From Elusimicrobiales bacterium (GTDB lineage: Bacteria; Elusimicrobiota; Elusimicrobia; Elusimicrobiales; UBA9959), in NCBI GenBank assembly GCA_028688015.1, contig JAQTZB010000005.1:197421-261420 (forward strand): 64,000 bases of DNA. The letters are read 5' to 3'. The notes under the pieces were generated by a model. It worked only from the letters and a program-made list of their open reading frames with translations. It made no database searches and was not told the DNA's origin. Below, piece by piece: positions 45,728-53,578 of this stretch; within the stretch, counting starts at the first letter, position 1; each line of letters begins with the position of its first letter. The position numbers and the translations under genes were made by a program.

Positions 45728-45739
45728 ATTATATATAAT
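45728..45739. promoter_or_regulatory. Shared AT-rich divergent promoter core
   Basis: The stretch is nearly palindromic: TATAAT can be read on the plus strand at 45734-45739 (toward the CsgG-like gene) and on the minus strand at 45733-45728 (toward coaD). No good -35 box is present for either direction, so the assignment is weak. Confidence 0.4.
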
Positions 45740-45773
45740 CCGTTGGTAAGGGCAGACAATCCGGGGGATTTAT

Positions 45774-46949
45774 ATGAAAAAACTTTTTTTCGCCGCAGTT
45801 CTATGCTCGCAGGCCGTCTTCGCGGCGGCCGGTGCGCTTGACGGCAAGATGGATTCCATCGTGAAGCAGTTCGCGCGCGACGCGGCGGCCAGGAACCTGG
45901 CCGCCCCCGCCGCCGCGGTGTTCCCTTACAGCTGTGACGAGGCGCTGGCCAAGAAGCGCGTGGACCTGGCCGTCAGCGAGCTGCTGACCGCCCGGCTGCA
46001 GCGCGATGGCGCCTTCCGGCTGGTGGAGCGCGCCCAACTGGAGACCGTGATGAAGGAGCAGGCGCTCGGCCTCTCCGGGGCCCTGGACAGCGCGGCGGCC
46101 GCGCAGGTGGGCAAGCTCGCCGGCGCCCGGCTCTCCGTGCTCGGCACGGTGGCGCGCGTCGGCAATTCCTACCAGATCAGCTCCAAACTGGTGGACACGG
46201 AAAGCGCCGAAATAATTTCGGTCTCCATAGTGGAAGTGCCGCTGGAAACTTTCGACGCCGAGGCCGCGCGCTACCTGGTGCTGGTGCCCGAGCGCGAGGC
46301 GCTGGGCCTCTACCTGTCCTTCCTCTACACCCCGGTGAAGACCAAGGCGCTGCCTTCCGTGGCCATTCCCGACGCTCCCGGCGGCCAGGTCGCCGTGCCC
46401 GAGCAGGTCAGCGGCGCTTTCTGGGGCCTCGGCGTCGGGCTGCGTTACCAGTTCGCCCGCCGCTGGCAGGGCGACCTGGCGGTTTTCCCGGCCCTCACCA
46501 TGGGCGCGCTGGCTAAATTTCACATAACCCCGGCAGGCTCGGTGAGCTACCAGCCCTACCCGGGCACGCTCGACGGCATGGGGGCGCGCCTCTCTTTCAA
46601 CCGCACGGCCAGGATTTCCGGCAGGTGGCGCGCGGCTTACGGGCTGGGCTACCAGATCTACGGCTTCAATTTCTACGATTCCGGCACGCAGTCCATCTAT
46701 TCGGGCGGCATCGGCAGCCAGCGCCTGCTGGACAAGCCCAGCGGCGGCGGCTCTCTTTACGGCGCCTTTGCCAAGGGCACGCTGGAGTTCAAGCTCAAAG
46801 AGCGCTTCGCCTGGAGCCTCACCGGACAGCTTAACCAGCCCGCCGCGATGACGGCCGACTGGGAAACCCCGGCCGGCGCGAAGGTCAGGGTCATGGAAGT
46901 CGGCCTGCCGCCCTTCCTGGCGGACACCGCCTTCACCTTCTATTTCTGA
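45774..46949 (+). CDS. Exported CsgG/FlgO-like protein with barrel-like C-terminus
   Basis: The 391-aa protein has a signal peptide ending at AAAGA and a GGGGGA ribosome site. Residues ~25-165 match the nucleoside-binding-like fold of CsgG/FlgO/TolB-N type proteins: a two-strand start (AVFPYSCDE), then LAVSELLTARLQRDGAFRLVERAQLETVMKEQ-type helix and strand, then LSVLGTVARVGNSYQISSKLVDTESAEII. Residues ~205-391 look like a small outer-membrane barrel (GLGVGLRYQFARR, GLGYQIYGFNFYDSG) and end in Phe (FTFYF), typical of barrel proteins. CsgG relatives form or assist outer-membrane secretion pores; here the fused barrel is unusual. The WG-repeat gene follows after 12 bases. Confidence 0.65.
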   Translation: MKKLFFAAVLCSQAVFAAAGALDGKMDSIVKQFARDAAARNLAAPAAAVFPYSCDEALAKKRVDLAVSELLTARLQRDGAFRLVERAQLETVMKEQALGLSGALDSAAAAQVGKLAGARLSVLGTVARVGNSYQISSKLVDTESAEIISVSIVEVPLETFDAEAARYLVLVPEREALGLYLSFLYTPVKTKALPSVAIPDAPGGQVAVPEQVSGAFWGLGVGLRYQFARRWQGDLAVFPALTMGALAKFHITPAGSVSYQPYPGTLDGMGARLSFNRTARISGRWRAAYGLGYQIYGFNFYDSGTQSIYSGGIGSQRLLDKPSGGGSLYGAFAKGTLEFKLKERFAWSLTGQLNQPAAMTADWETPAGAKVRVMEVGLPPFLADTAFTFYF

Positions 46950-46961
46950 TATCATTTGACC

Positions 46962-47981
46962 ATGGTTAAATTTTTCCTGGCGCTCCTGCTTGCCGGCTGC
47001 GGGCCGGCCTCCGCGCAGGAACTCATTCCCTATAACGCGGGCAAAAAATGGGGATTCGCCGCGCCAGGCGGCCGCCTCGCGATCGCGGCGCGTTACGATT
47101 ACGCCCAACCCTTCAGCGAGGGGCTGGCGCTGGTCCGCTCCGGCGGCAAGTACGGTTTCATCGACAGGGTCGGCAAGCAGGTCATCGCGCCGCAGTACCA
47201 GTCGGCCGGCTCCTTCAGCGAAGGCTGCGCGCCGGTAAAGTCTCGCGGCGTCTGGGGCTGCGCGGACAAGGCCGGCAAGCCGGTAGTGCCCTTTGAATAC
47301 GAGGAACTGCTGCCCTTCAGGGAGGGCGCGGCCCCGGCCAAAAAGGGCGGGCGCTGGGGCCTGCTGCTCAAGAACGCCCGCGAGTTCCGCGGCGGCATCT
47401 ACGACGAGATCTACCCGGTCAGCGAAGGCCTGGCCCGCGTGAAGACCGGCGGCAAGTACGGCTTCATCGGCCTGGACGGGCGCGAGCTGGTGCCTCCGGT
47501 CTACGCCGAGGCCTTCCCCTTCAGCCGCGGCTACGCGGCCGCGCGCCTCGGCGACAGGTACGGCTTTATCAGCCGCGCCACGCTCGCCTTCAAAGAGCGC
47601 CCCTTCGTTTCCATAGGCCCGTACAGCGAGGGCCTCGCCCACGCCCAGGCGCTGGACTGGGAGGGCCGCTGCGGCTATATCGACGAGGAGGGCCGGCAGG
47701 CCATCCAGGCCCTTTTCGCGATGTGCGGCTCGTTCGACGGGGGGCTCGCGCCCGCGCTCAAGGACTTCGAGGGCGGCTGGGGCTACATAGACCGGACCGG
47801 CAAAGCGGTCACCGATTTTAAATACGCCCGGGCCGCCGGTTTTCGCGGCGGCGTGGCGCGCGTGGAGTATGAAGGGCGCGCCTTTTTTATAGATTCCAAA
47901 GGCTTCGAATACACTTCGGCCGCCGTGAAAAAAAAGACGGCCGCCCAGGCAAAAAGAAAGGGCCCGCAAGAAACCCACTGA
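46962..47981 (+). CDS. WG-repeat lipoprotein
   Basis: The 339-aa protein starts at the ATG at 46962 (an in-frame TTG two codons upstream is less likely). The N-terminus MVKFFLALLLAGCGPA has a lipobox LAGC, so it is probably a lipoprotein with Cys13. The rest is WG repeats: about nine copies of the pattern (K/R)WGF(I/A)...G....P.YD.A..F.EGLA.V, for example GGKYGFIDRVGKQVI and GGKYGFIGLDGRELV. WG repeats form beta-rich scaffolds of uncertain ligand. It follows the CsgG-like gene by 12 bases without its own Shine-Dalgarno, so coupled translation is likely. Its last nine codons (KRKGPQETH) lie inside the first copy of the small-RNA unit at 47952, so the tail is shaped by that element. Confidence 0.85.
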   Translation: MVKFFLALLLAGCGPASAQELIPYNAGKKWGFAAPGGRLAIAARYDYAQPFSEGLALVRSGGKYGFIDRVGKQVIAPQYQSAGSFSEGCAPVKSRGVWGCADKAGKPVVPFEYEELLPFREGAAPAKKGGRWGLLLKNAREFRGGIYDEIYPVSEGLARVKTGGKYGFIGLDGRELVPPVYAEAFPFSRGYAAARLGDRYGFISRATLAFKERPFVSIGPYSEGLAHAQALDWEGRCGYIDEEGRQAIQALFAMCGSFDGGLAPALKDFEGGWGYIDRTGKAVTDFKYARAAGFRGGVARVEYEGRAFFIDSKGFEYTSAAVKKKTAAQAKRKGPQETH

Positions 47982-47998
47982 GAGGGGCTGCGGACCCA
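47952..47998 (-). ncRNA. Small hairpin RNA unit, copy 1
   Basis: On the minus strand a transcript beginning at 47998 would start directly with the stem GGGTCCGCA, carry a 20-base loop containing CAGTGGGTTTCT, close with TGCGGGCCC and run into TTTCTTTTT. The stem has nine positions with one mismatch. The unit has its own near-perfect promoter and repeats 124 bases away with compensating stem changes. Its left part overlaps the last codons of the WG-repeat gene on the other strand. It would also act as a terminator for the convergent metH operon. No known RNA family was recognised. Confidence 0.6.
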
Positions 47999-48004
47999 TT
48001 GATA

Positions 48005-48032
48005 GTATAGCAGATATCCTTGACCTGTCAAG
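48005..48032 (-). promoter_or_regulatory. Promoter of small-RNA copy 1
   Basis: On the minus strand TTGACA (48032-48027), 16 bases, then TATACT (48010-48005). The predicted start is 47998, exactly the first base of the hairpin stem. Confidence 0.65.
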
Positions 48033-48073
48033 GGGCAGGTTCGCCCCGATCCTCCGCGCTAATTTAACCTGAT

Positions 48074-48122
48074 AAAAAAAGAAAGGGCCCCCGAGAAACC
48101 CACTAATAGGGGCCGGGGGCTC
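48074..48122 (-). ncRNA. Small hairpin RNA unit, copy 2
   Basis: On the minus strand the transcript would start at 48122 with GAGCCCCCG, then a 20-base loop containing TTAGTGGGTTTCT, close with CGGGGGCCC and end in TTTCTTTTTTT. Compared with copy 1 the loop is 18/20 identical. Two stem pairs are replaced by other Watson-Crick pairs (G-C to C-G, and A-T to G-C), and the C.A mismatch of copy 1 is repaired. This is the pattern expected of a conserved structured RNA. Confidence 0.6.
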
Positions 48123-48128
48123 ATTCAT

Positions 48129-48156
48129 AGTATAGCAGACCATTCCCTGCTGTCAA
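48129..48156 (-). promoter_or_regulatory. Promoter of small-RNA copy 2
   Basis: On the minus strand TTGACA (48156-48151), 16 bases, then TATACT (48134-48129): the same boxes and the same spacer as copy 1, although most spacer bases differ. The predicted start coincides with the first stem base. Confidence 0.65.
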
Positions 48157-48184
48157 GGCCCAAAAAAGTCCCATGTCAAGAGGG

Positions 48185-48247
48185 CGCTGATTCCTAAATG
48201 AAGCCCCAGCCGCGCATGCTTACCCTGGGATCAATTAAGAATCAGCG
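48185..48247 (-). terminator. Inverted repeat after the MetH reactivation gene
   Basis: CGCTGATTC (48185-48193) pairs with GAATCAGCG (48239-48247), with further pairing of the flanking GGG/CCC. The stem begins a few bases after the minus-strand stop at 48252. The loop is long (45 bases) and there is no immediate U-run, so it may be a transcript end structure rather than a true terminator. Confidence 0.4.
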
Positions 48248-48251
48248 TCCC

Positions 48252-49037
48252 CTAAATGCCGAAATAGACGGCTTTAGGGTTGTGGAAAACAATGGCGGAA
48301 ACGGAGGCCTCGGGGTCCATCATGAAACCCTCCGTCAGTTTTACGCCCGCGTCAGGTTCGGGCTTGAGCAGGTCGAAAAGGCCTTTCTGATTGGCCAGGT
48401 CGGGGGCCACCGGGTAGCCGAAAGAGTAGCGCTTGCCGCGGTACCTGCTGCGCAGCAGCGGCCGCGCGGGGCTTTCCTCTGCTATCCCCCACTCCCGGCG
48501 GATGCGGTAATGCAGCACGTCGGCGAAAGCCTCCGCCAGCGTCAGCGCCAGCGCCTCCATCAGGTAGGAGCGCACGTAGTGGCCGGCCTCGCGCTCGCGG
48601 CGCGCGAACTGCAGCACGCCCTCGCCGCAGGTGACGGCGAACAGGGCGAGATAATCCTTCTTTCCGGCCTCGGCCGGCGCGGCAAAGTCGGCCAGGCAAA
48701 GGCGGTCGCCGGCGGCCTGGCGCGGGAAGTTGAAGACCGCGGCCGCTGCGCCGTCGGGGCCGTAGAGGCGGATCTCGTCGCCGTACGAGTTGGCCGGGAA
48801 GAACCGGTAGACGCCGCGCGCCTTGATGAGCTTGCGCTCTATGATCTCGTCGCGCAGCACGGCCAGCAGCGCGGCGGCCTCGCGGCGCTTCTGCTCCTGG
48901 TCCTTCTTCAGCCCCAGGAAGCGCAGGTTGAACAGCCCCTCGTCGAGGTTCTCGAACAGCTCCGGCAGCGGCTGCTCCACGAAATGCCGCTCCAGGTCCG
49001 CGGGGACCGGGATATCCGGGGGCAGGAAGTCCGCCAT
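48252..49037 (-). CDS. Stand-alone MetH reactivation (AdoMet-binding) domain
   Basis: The 261-aa protein corresponds to the C-terminal activation domain of cobalamin-dependent methionine synthase. This domain binds S-adenosylmethionine and allows re-methylation of oxidised cob(II)alamin. Diagnostic stretches are YFPANSYGDEI-like RFFPANSYGDE, VLHYRIRREWG, RYRGKRYSFGYPVAPDL, LFDLL, and LTEGFMMDPEASVSAI ending with the family's final strand. In E. coli this is part of one 1227-aa chain; here it is a separate gene whose ATG shares one base with the stop of metH (TAATG). The two chains surely work together. Split MetH is known, for example in Thermotoga. The electron donor is not encoded nearby. 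Confidence 0.9.
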   Translation of the reverse strand: MADFLPPDIPVPADLERHFVEQPLPELFENLDEGLFNLRFLGLKKDQEQKRREAAALLAVLRDEIIERKLIKARGVYRFFPANSYGDEIRLYGPDGAAAAVFNFPRQAAGDRLCLADFAAPAEAGKKDYLALFAVTCGEGVLQFARREREAGHYVRSYLMEALALTLAEAFADVLHYRIRREWGIAEESPARPLLRSRYRGKRYSFGYPVAPDLANQKGLFDLLKPEPDAGVKLTEGFMMDPEASVSAIVFHNPKAVYFGI

Positions 49038-51556
49038 TATTTCGCGGCTCCCAGTTTAAGGGCGTAATTGAGCCCCTCCATCGCGTCCTTGGCGTAGAAG
49101 ACCGGCCCGCCGTAATCAGGGGCGATGTTAGCCTCGGTGAACTTGGGCGTCAGGGCGGCGCCGCCCACAAGCAGAGGACAAGCCACGCCGGCCTTGGAGA
49201 GCTCCCGGGCGGTGATCGTCATCTGCTCGCAGGAGCGCACCAGCAGCCCGGACAGCCCTATGAAGTCCGGGCGGGACTTGGCGGCCGCGGCGGCGATCTC
49301 CTCCGGCGGCACTTTCACGCCGAGATCCTCCACCTCGTAGCCGTTGCTCTCGAAGATGATGTTGACCAGGTTCTTGCCGATGTCGTGCACGTCGCCCTTG
49401 ACGGTGGCCAGCAGCAGGCGGCCGCGCTTCGGGGCCTTTTGTTCCTTCAGGGCGGGCTCCAGGGCCGTCACGGCGGCCTTGGCTGCCTCGGCGCTCTGCA
49501 GCACCTCGGTGACTATCAGGTCGCCGCAGGCGAACAGCTTGCCCACCTCGGCCATGGCCTGCATGACCGGCCCGTTGATGATGTCGAGGGGGCCCTGCGT
49601 CTGCAGCAGCGCGGCCACGGCCTCGGGCACGCCGGCGCGGGTGCCGTTAAGCACGGCGAGGCGCAGCTGCTCTGCAGGGGGCGCGCCGGCCGGAGCGGAG
49701 GCCCCCGCCGGCCCCTTTTTGGCGTCGCGGTAGCGGGCCGCGAAGAGCGCGGCGGCGTCGGGCTTGCGGGCGAAGATCAGGTCCTCGGCCAGCTCGCGCT
49801 CGTCGGCGGGGATGGCCGCCCAGCGCTTGAGTTTCTCGATATTTACGATGGCCAGGTCCAGCCCGGCCTTGACCGCGTGATGCAGGAACACCGAGTTCAA
49901 CACCTCTCGGCTCGCCGGCGGCAGGCCGAAAGAGACGTTGCTGACCCCGAGCACGGTCTTTACTCCGGGAAACTCCTTCTTGATCTGCTCTATGGCCAGG
50001 ATGGTCTCGTGCGCGGTTTTGGCGTGCTCGCCGCCCACGGCCACCGGGAACACCAGCGTGTCAAAGACGATGTCGCCGGCCTTGAGGCCGCAGTCTTTGG
50101 TCAGGAACTCATAGGCGCGGCGAGCTATGGCCACCTTGCGCCCGGCGTCGAGCGGGAGCCCGTGCTCCTTGTCGGCGTCTATGCAGCCGAACACCAGCTT
50201 GGCGCCGTAGGTCTTGGCCAGTTCGGCGGCGGCGCGGGGTTTTTCCAGCCCGAACTCGAAGTTGACGGAGTTAAGCAGCGCTTTGCCGGGCGCCAGTTTT
50301 AAAACTTCTTCCATGACCTCTACATTCGTGGTGTCGGTCATCAGCGGCAGCCGCACCGCGCGCGCGAGCCGCGGCACCAGGTTTTTCACGTCGGCCAGCT
50401 CGTCCCGCTCGGGGTTGGCCAGGCAGACGTCCAGGATATGCGCGCCGGCCGCGGCCTGCGCCCTGGCCAGGGTTACGGCGCCGTCCCAGTCGCCGCCGGC
50501 CACCATGTCGCGGAACTTCTTGGAGCCTATGGAGTTATTGCGCTCGCCCACCATCGCCGGCGCCTCTATCTCGTCGAAGAAAAGGGCCTCCACGCCGGAG
50601 ACCACCCAGGGGGCGGCCTCGCGCGGGGCGCGGGGCTTCACGCTTTTCACGGCCTCGGCGAGCGCCCTGATGTGGTCGGGGTTGGTGCCGCAGCAGCCGC
50701 CGGCGGCGTTCAGCAGGCCCCGCTTTGCGTAGCCGGCCATAACGGCCGAGAAGGTCTCCGGGGTCTGCAGGTAAAGGCCGCTCTCGTTGGGCAGCCCGGC
50801 GTTGGGCATGGCGAAGACCGGGTACTGGGCGCGGGCGGCCAGCCGCTCGAGGCGCAGGCCCAGGCCCTCGGGCCCGGTGGAGCAGTTGAAACCTATGGCC
50901 GCGAGCGGGAAATGCTCCACCGCGGCGAAGAAGGCCTCTGCGTCGTGGCCGGACAGCATCTTGTTGCGCTCGTCCATGGTGGCGGAAACTATGACCGGCA
51001 GGTCGCGGCCGGCCTTTTTGAAGGCGGCGCGCGCGGCGGCCAGCCCGGCCTTCAGGTTCAGCACGTCGTGCGCCGTCTCCAGCAGCAGCAGGTCCGCGCC
51101 CCCTTCCATGAGGCCCAGCAGCTGCTCGAGGTAAATGGCGCGCAGGTCGTCAAAAGAGAGGCCGCCCGTAACGAAAAGGGCCTTGTTAGTGGGCCCGACG
51201 GAGCCGGCCACATAGCGCTGGCGGCCGTCAGCCGAATGCTTTTCCGCAGCGGTTTTGGCCAGCCGCGCGGCGGCTATGTTGAACTCGCGCACGCGGGCCT
51301 GCAGGCCGTACTCGGCCAGTACCGCGGCGTTGGCGCCGAAGGTGTTGGTCTCTACAAAATCAGCGCCGGCGGCGAGGTAGTCCTCGTGCACCTTGGCCAC
51401 CACGTCGGGGCGGGTGAGGGTCAGCATCTCGTTGAGGCCGTCGTGGCCGGCGAAATCCGCTTCCTTCAGGCCGAAGGCCGGCAGGTAGGTGCCCATGGCC
51501 CCGTCGAAAACCGGGATGCGCTCCGCGAAAAGTTTTTCTATCTCTATTGAGCTCAT
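49037..51556 (-). CDS. metH: Cobalamin-dependent methionine synthase, lacking the reactivation domain
   Basis: The 839-aa enzyme transfers the methyl group of methyltetrahydrofolate to homocysteine through cobalamin. Residues ~12-310 are the homocysteine S-methyltransferase domain (PVFDGAMGTYL, ADFVETNTFGAN, and the zinc Cys pair in AAGGCCGTNPDHI). Residues ~335-590 are the pterin-binding domain (VGERNNSIGSKKF, GAHILDVCLANPERDE). Residues ~620-839 are the cobalamin cap and binding domain (LLATVKGDVHDIGKNLV, with the DxHxxG cobalt-ligand motif, and LVRSCEQM). It ends where the activation domain begins in the one-chain enzymes; that domain is the next gene. AAGGAT precedes the ATG at 51556. It lies 9 bases downstream of tatD. 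Confidence 0.95.
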   Translation of the reverse strand: MSSIEIEKLFAERIPVFDGAMGTYLPAFGLKEADFAGHDGLNEMLTLTRPDVVAKVHEDYLAAGADFVETNTFGANAAVLAEYGLQARVREFNIAAARLAKTAAEKHSADGRQRYVAGSVGPTNKALFVTGGLSFDDLRAIYLEQLLGLMEGGADLLLLETAHDVLNLKAGLAAARAAFKKAGRDLPVIVSATMDERNKMLSGHDAEAFFAAVEHFPLAAIGFNCSTGPEGLGLRLERLAARAQYPVFAMPNAGLPNESGLYLQTPETFSAVMAGYAKRGLLNAAGGCCGTNPDHIRALAEAVKSVKPRAPREAAPWVVSGVEALFFDEIEAPAMVGERNNSIGSKKFRDMVAGGDWDGAVTLARAQAAAGAHILDVCLANPERDELADVKNLVPRLARAVRLPLMTDTTNVEVMEEVLKLAPGKALLNSVNFEFGLEKPRAAAELAKTYGAKLVFGCIDADKEHGLPLDAGRKVAIARRAYEFLTKDCGLKAGDIVFDTLVFPVAVGGEHAKTAHETILAIEQIKKEFPGVKTVLGVSNVSFGLPPASREVLNSVFLHHAVKAGLDLAIVNIEKLKRWAAIPADERELAEDLIFARKPDAAALFAARYRDAKKGPAGASAPAGAPPAEQLRLAVLNGTRAGVPEAVAALLQTQGPLDIINGPVMQAMAEVGKLFACGDLIVTEVLQSAEAAKAAVTALEPALKEQKAPKRGRLLLATVKGDVHDIGKNLVNIIFESNGYEVEDLGVKVPPEEIAAAAAKSRPDFIGLSGLLVRSCEQMTITARELSKAGVACPLLVGGAALTPKFTEANIAPDYGGPVFYAKDAMEGLNYALKLGAAK

Positions 51557-51565
51557 AGTTTATCC

Positions 51566-52363
51566 TTAGAACTCCCCGAACAGGTCGAGGGCGTTGGCGG
51601 TGGTCTTTTCCGCCACTCCGGAGTTGCTCAGCCCCAGGTGGGCGGCCACCATGGCCGCTATCTCCGGGATGAACGACGGGTCGTTGCGCTTGCCGCGCGA
51701 ACCTTCCGGCGGCAGGTAGGGGCAGTCGGTCTCCAGCACCAGGTTCTCTATGCCGGCCTTCAGGGCGATGTCGCGCAGGTAGCCGTTCTTTTTATAGGTA
51801 AAGGTGCCGTTCAAGCCCAGGCACAGGCCCAGGTCGAGGCCCGCCTTCGCGTCGGCCCAGGAGCCGGAGAAACAATGGAGCACGCCCCGGAAGCGGCGCG
51901 CCGGTTTATAGTCCCACTTTTTAAGATCTTCGAGCAGGTCGGCGTAGGCGTTCTGCCCCGAAGTCCTGCCGTTGCGGGCATGGAAGACGGCGGGCTTGTC
52001 GTATCTGGCGCAGAGCGGCAGCTGCAGGTCCAGCAGCGCCAGCTGGGCCTCCTTGGGCCCGATGTCCCACCAGTAATCCACGCCTACCTCGCCCAGCGCC
52101 AGCGCGCAGGGCTTGGCCAGGAAGGCCTCGAGCCGCGCCAGCAGGTCCGGCGGCAGCGTTTTCGTGTATTCGGGATGCGCGCCGAAGGCGCAGCGGACTT
52201 TGCCGGGCCAGGCGGCGCAGAAGGCCTCGCCCTGCTCCCACTCCGAGGGCTGGCAGGCGATCTCCACTATTTTCCCCACCCCGGCGGCGAGGGCGCGCTC
52301 CACCGTTTCGCGGCGGTCGGAGTCAAAAGCTTTGTCGTTAAGATGCGAGTGCGTTTCGATCAG
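51566..52363 (-). CDS. tatD: TatD-family metal-dependent hydrolase, probable CTG start
   Basis: TatD-family proteins are metal-dependent nucleases of the amidohydrolase superfamily. The first possible GTG (52303) would delete the N-terminal metal motif. Reading upstream in frame gives IETHSHLNDKAFDSDRRE, which contains the HxH motif, and the frame is closed further upstream by the prfB stop. Only CTG codons (52366 and 52363) are available as starts, preceded by AAGGGG at good spacing. I therefore start at CTG 52363 (265 aa, the usual family length). Other motifs are ALGEVGVDYWW (metal-ligand Glu), AVFHARNG, VLHCFSGSWAD and VLETDCPYLPPEG. It is 21 bases from prfB and part of the same operon. 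Confidence 0.85.
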   Translation of the reverse strand: MIETHSHLNDKAFDSDRRETVERALAAGVGKIVEIACQPSEWEQGEAFCAAWPGKVRCAFGAHPEYTKTLPPDLLARLEAFLAKPCALALGEVGVDYWWDIGPKEAQLALLDLQLPLCARYDKPAVFHARNGRTSGQNAYADLLEDLKKWDYKPARRFRGVLHCFSGSWADAKAGLDLGLCLGLNGTFTYKKNGYLRDIALKAGIENLVLETDCPYLPPEGSRGKRNDPSFIPEIAAMVAAHLGLSNSGVAEKTTANALDLFGEF

Positions 52364-52384
52364 CAGACAGTCCCCTTCGCCGCG

Positions 52385-53527
52385 CTAGTCGGCGCTCACG
52401 TTGCGTTTCTTTCTGCCCCCGGCGACCCAGGAAAGGTAGGAGTGCATGAAGGGGTCCAGGGCGCCGTCCATCACGGAATCTATCTGGGAGGTCTCCTCGC
52501 CGGTGCGGAGGTCTTTTACCATCTGGTACGGCATGAAGACGTAGGAGCGGATCTGGTGGCCCCAGCCGATGTCGCCCTTGGCGTCGTAGTGGCGCTCCAT
52601 CTCGGAGCGCTTCTTGTCCATCTCCACTTCGTAAAGCTTTGCCTTGAGCATCTTCATCGCGGTCTCGCGGTTCTGGTGCTGGGAGCGCTCTATCTGGCAG
52701 GCCACCACGATGCCCGAAGGGGCGTGCGTGACGCGCACGGCGGTCTCCACCTTGTTGACGTTCTGGCCGCCGGCGCCGCCGGAACGGAAGGTATCCCAGG
52801 AGATGTCCTTCTCCTCGATCTTGATCTCGATGGTGTCGTCGATGTCGGCCAGCACGTCGATGGAGGCGAAGGAGGTGTGCCGCCGCTTGTTGGCGTCGAA
52901 CGGCGAGATGCGCACCAGCCGGTGCACGCCGATCTCGCTCTTGAGGTAGCCGAAGGCGTAGCGGCCGCGCACGAAGGCGGTCACGCTGCGCACGCCGGCC
53001 TCTTCGCCGGCCAGCATGTCGGTGATGGCGAAGTTAAAGCCCTTCTGCTCGGCCCAGCGGGTGTACATGCGCAGCAGCATCTGGGCCCAGTCGCAGGCCT
53101 CGGTACCGCCCACGCCGGCGTGGATGCTTATGATGGCGTCGAGCTTGTCGTTAGGGTCTGAGAGCTTCAGCTCGAAATCCAGGATCTTGAGCTTCCTTTC
53201 CACGGCCAGCAAGCCGTCCATGATGACCGCCAGCTCGCCATTGTCGCCGGCGTCCTTGGCCAGCTCGAAGTGCACCTTAAAATCTTCCAGCTCGCGCGCC
53301 ACGGTATCGAGCAGCTCGACGCCCTTCTTGAGGTCGTTGAGCTCTTTCATGTGGGCCTGGGCCTTGGCGGCGTCGTTCCAGAAATCCCCGGAGCCGGAGA
53401 CGGCTTCCTTCTCGCGCAAGGAGGCGCGCTTGGCGTCCAGGCCGTAGAGCTTCTCAGCGGCGGCCAGCGCCGAGCCGAGCTCTTCAAGCTTGTTGGTGAC
53501 ATCTTTGAGTTCCAGCGTTCCGGCCAT
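52385..53527 (-). CDS. prfB: Peptide chain release factor 2, no programmed frameshift
   Basis: The 380-aa factor ends translation at UGA and UAA. The tripeptide anticodon is SPF ([16 protein letters not shown]), which marks RF2 rather than RF1. The peptidyl-tRNA hydrolysis motif is GGQ ([18 protein letters not shown]). The N-terminal coiled region (residues 1-110) is complete. Many bacteria need a +1 frameshift at an in-frame UGA near codon 26 to make RF2; here the N-terminal frame is continuous, so that autoregulation is absent. It heads the prfB-tatD-metH operon and is divergent from the shikimate operon. No Shine-Dalgarno precedes its ATG. Confidence 0.95.
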   Translation of the reverse strand: MAGTLELKDVTNKLEELGSALAAAEKLYGLDAKRASLREKEAVSGSGDFWNDAAKAQAHMKELNDLKKGVELLDTVARELEDFKVHFELAKDAGDNGELAVIMDGLLAVERKLKILDFELKLSDPNDKLDAIISIHAGVGGTEACDWAQMLLRMYTRWAEQKGFNFAITDMLAGEEAGVRSVTAFVRGRYAFGYLKSEIGVHRLVRISPFDANKRRHTSFASIDVLADIDDTIEIKIEEKDISWDTFRSGGAGGQNVNKVETAVRVTHAPSGIVVACQIERSQHQNRETAMKMLKAKLYEVEMDKKRSEMERHYDAKGDIGWGHQIRSYVFMPYQMVKDLRTGEETSQIDSVMDGALDPFMHSYLSWVAGGRKKRNVSAD

Positions 53528-53536
53528 GATATTATT

Positions 53537-53566
53537 TTACAATTTTATTCCCCGCCGTATTTTAAT
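53537..53566 (+). promoter_or_regulatory. Possible promoter of the shikimate operon
   Basis: TTACAA (53537-53542), an 18-base spacer and TTTAAT (53561-53566) would start transcription near 53574, only a few bases before the ATG at 53579. The first gene also lacks a ribosome site, so its message may be almost leaderless. The match to consensus is only fair. Confidence 0.35.
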
Positions 53567-53578
53567 AGAATTCTATGC

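Noticed and set aside
45801..48143. A 780-codon minus-strand frame opposite the CsgG-like and WG-repeat genes
   Set aside because: No domain or start signal; both plus-strand genes have signal peptides and family motifs. It also spans the small-RNA units.
53430..53527. Programmed frameshift in prfB
   Set aside because: The N-terminal frame is continuous with no in-frame UGA at the usual place.
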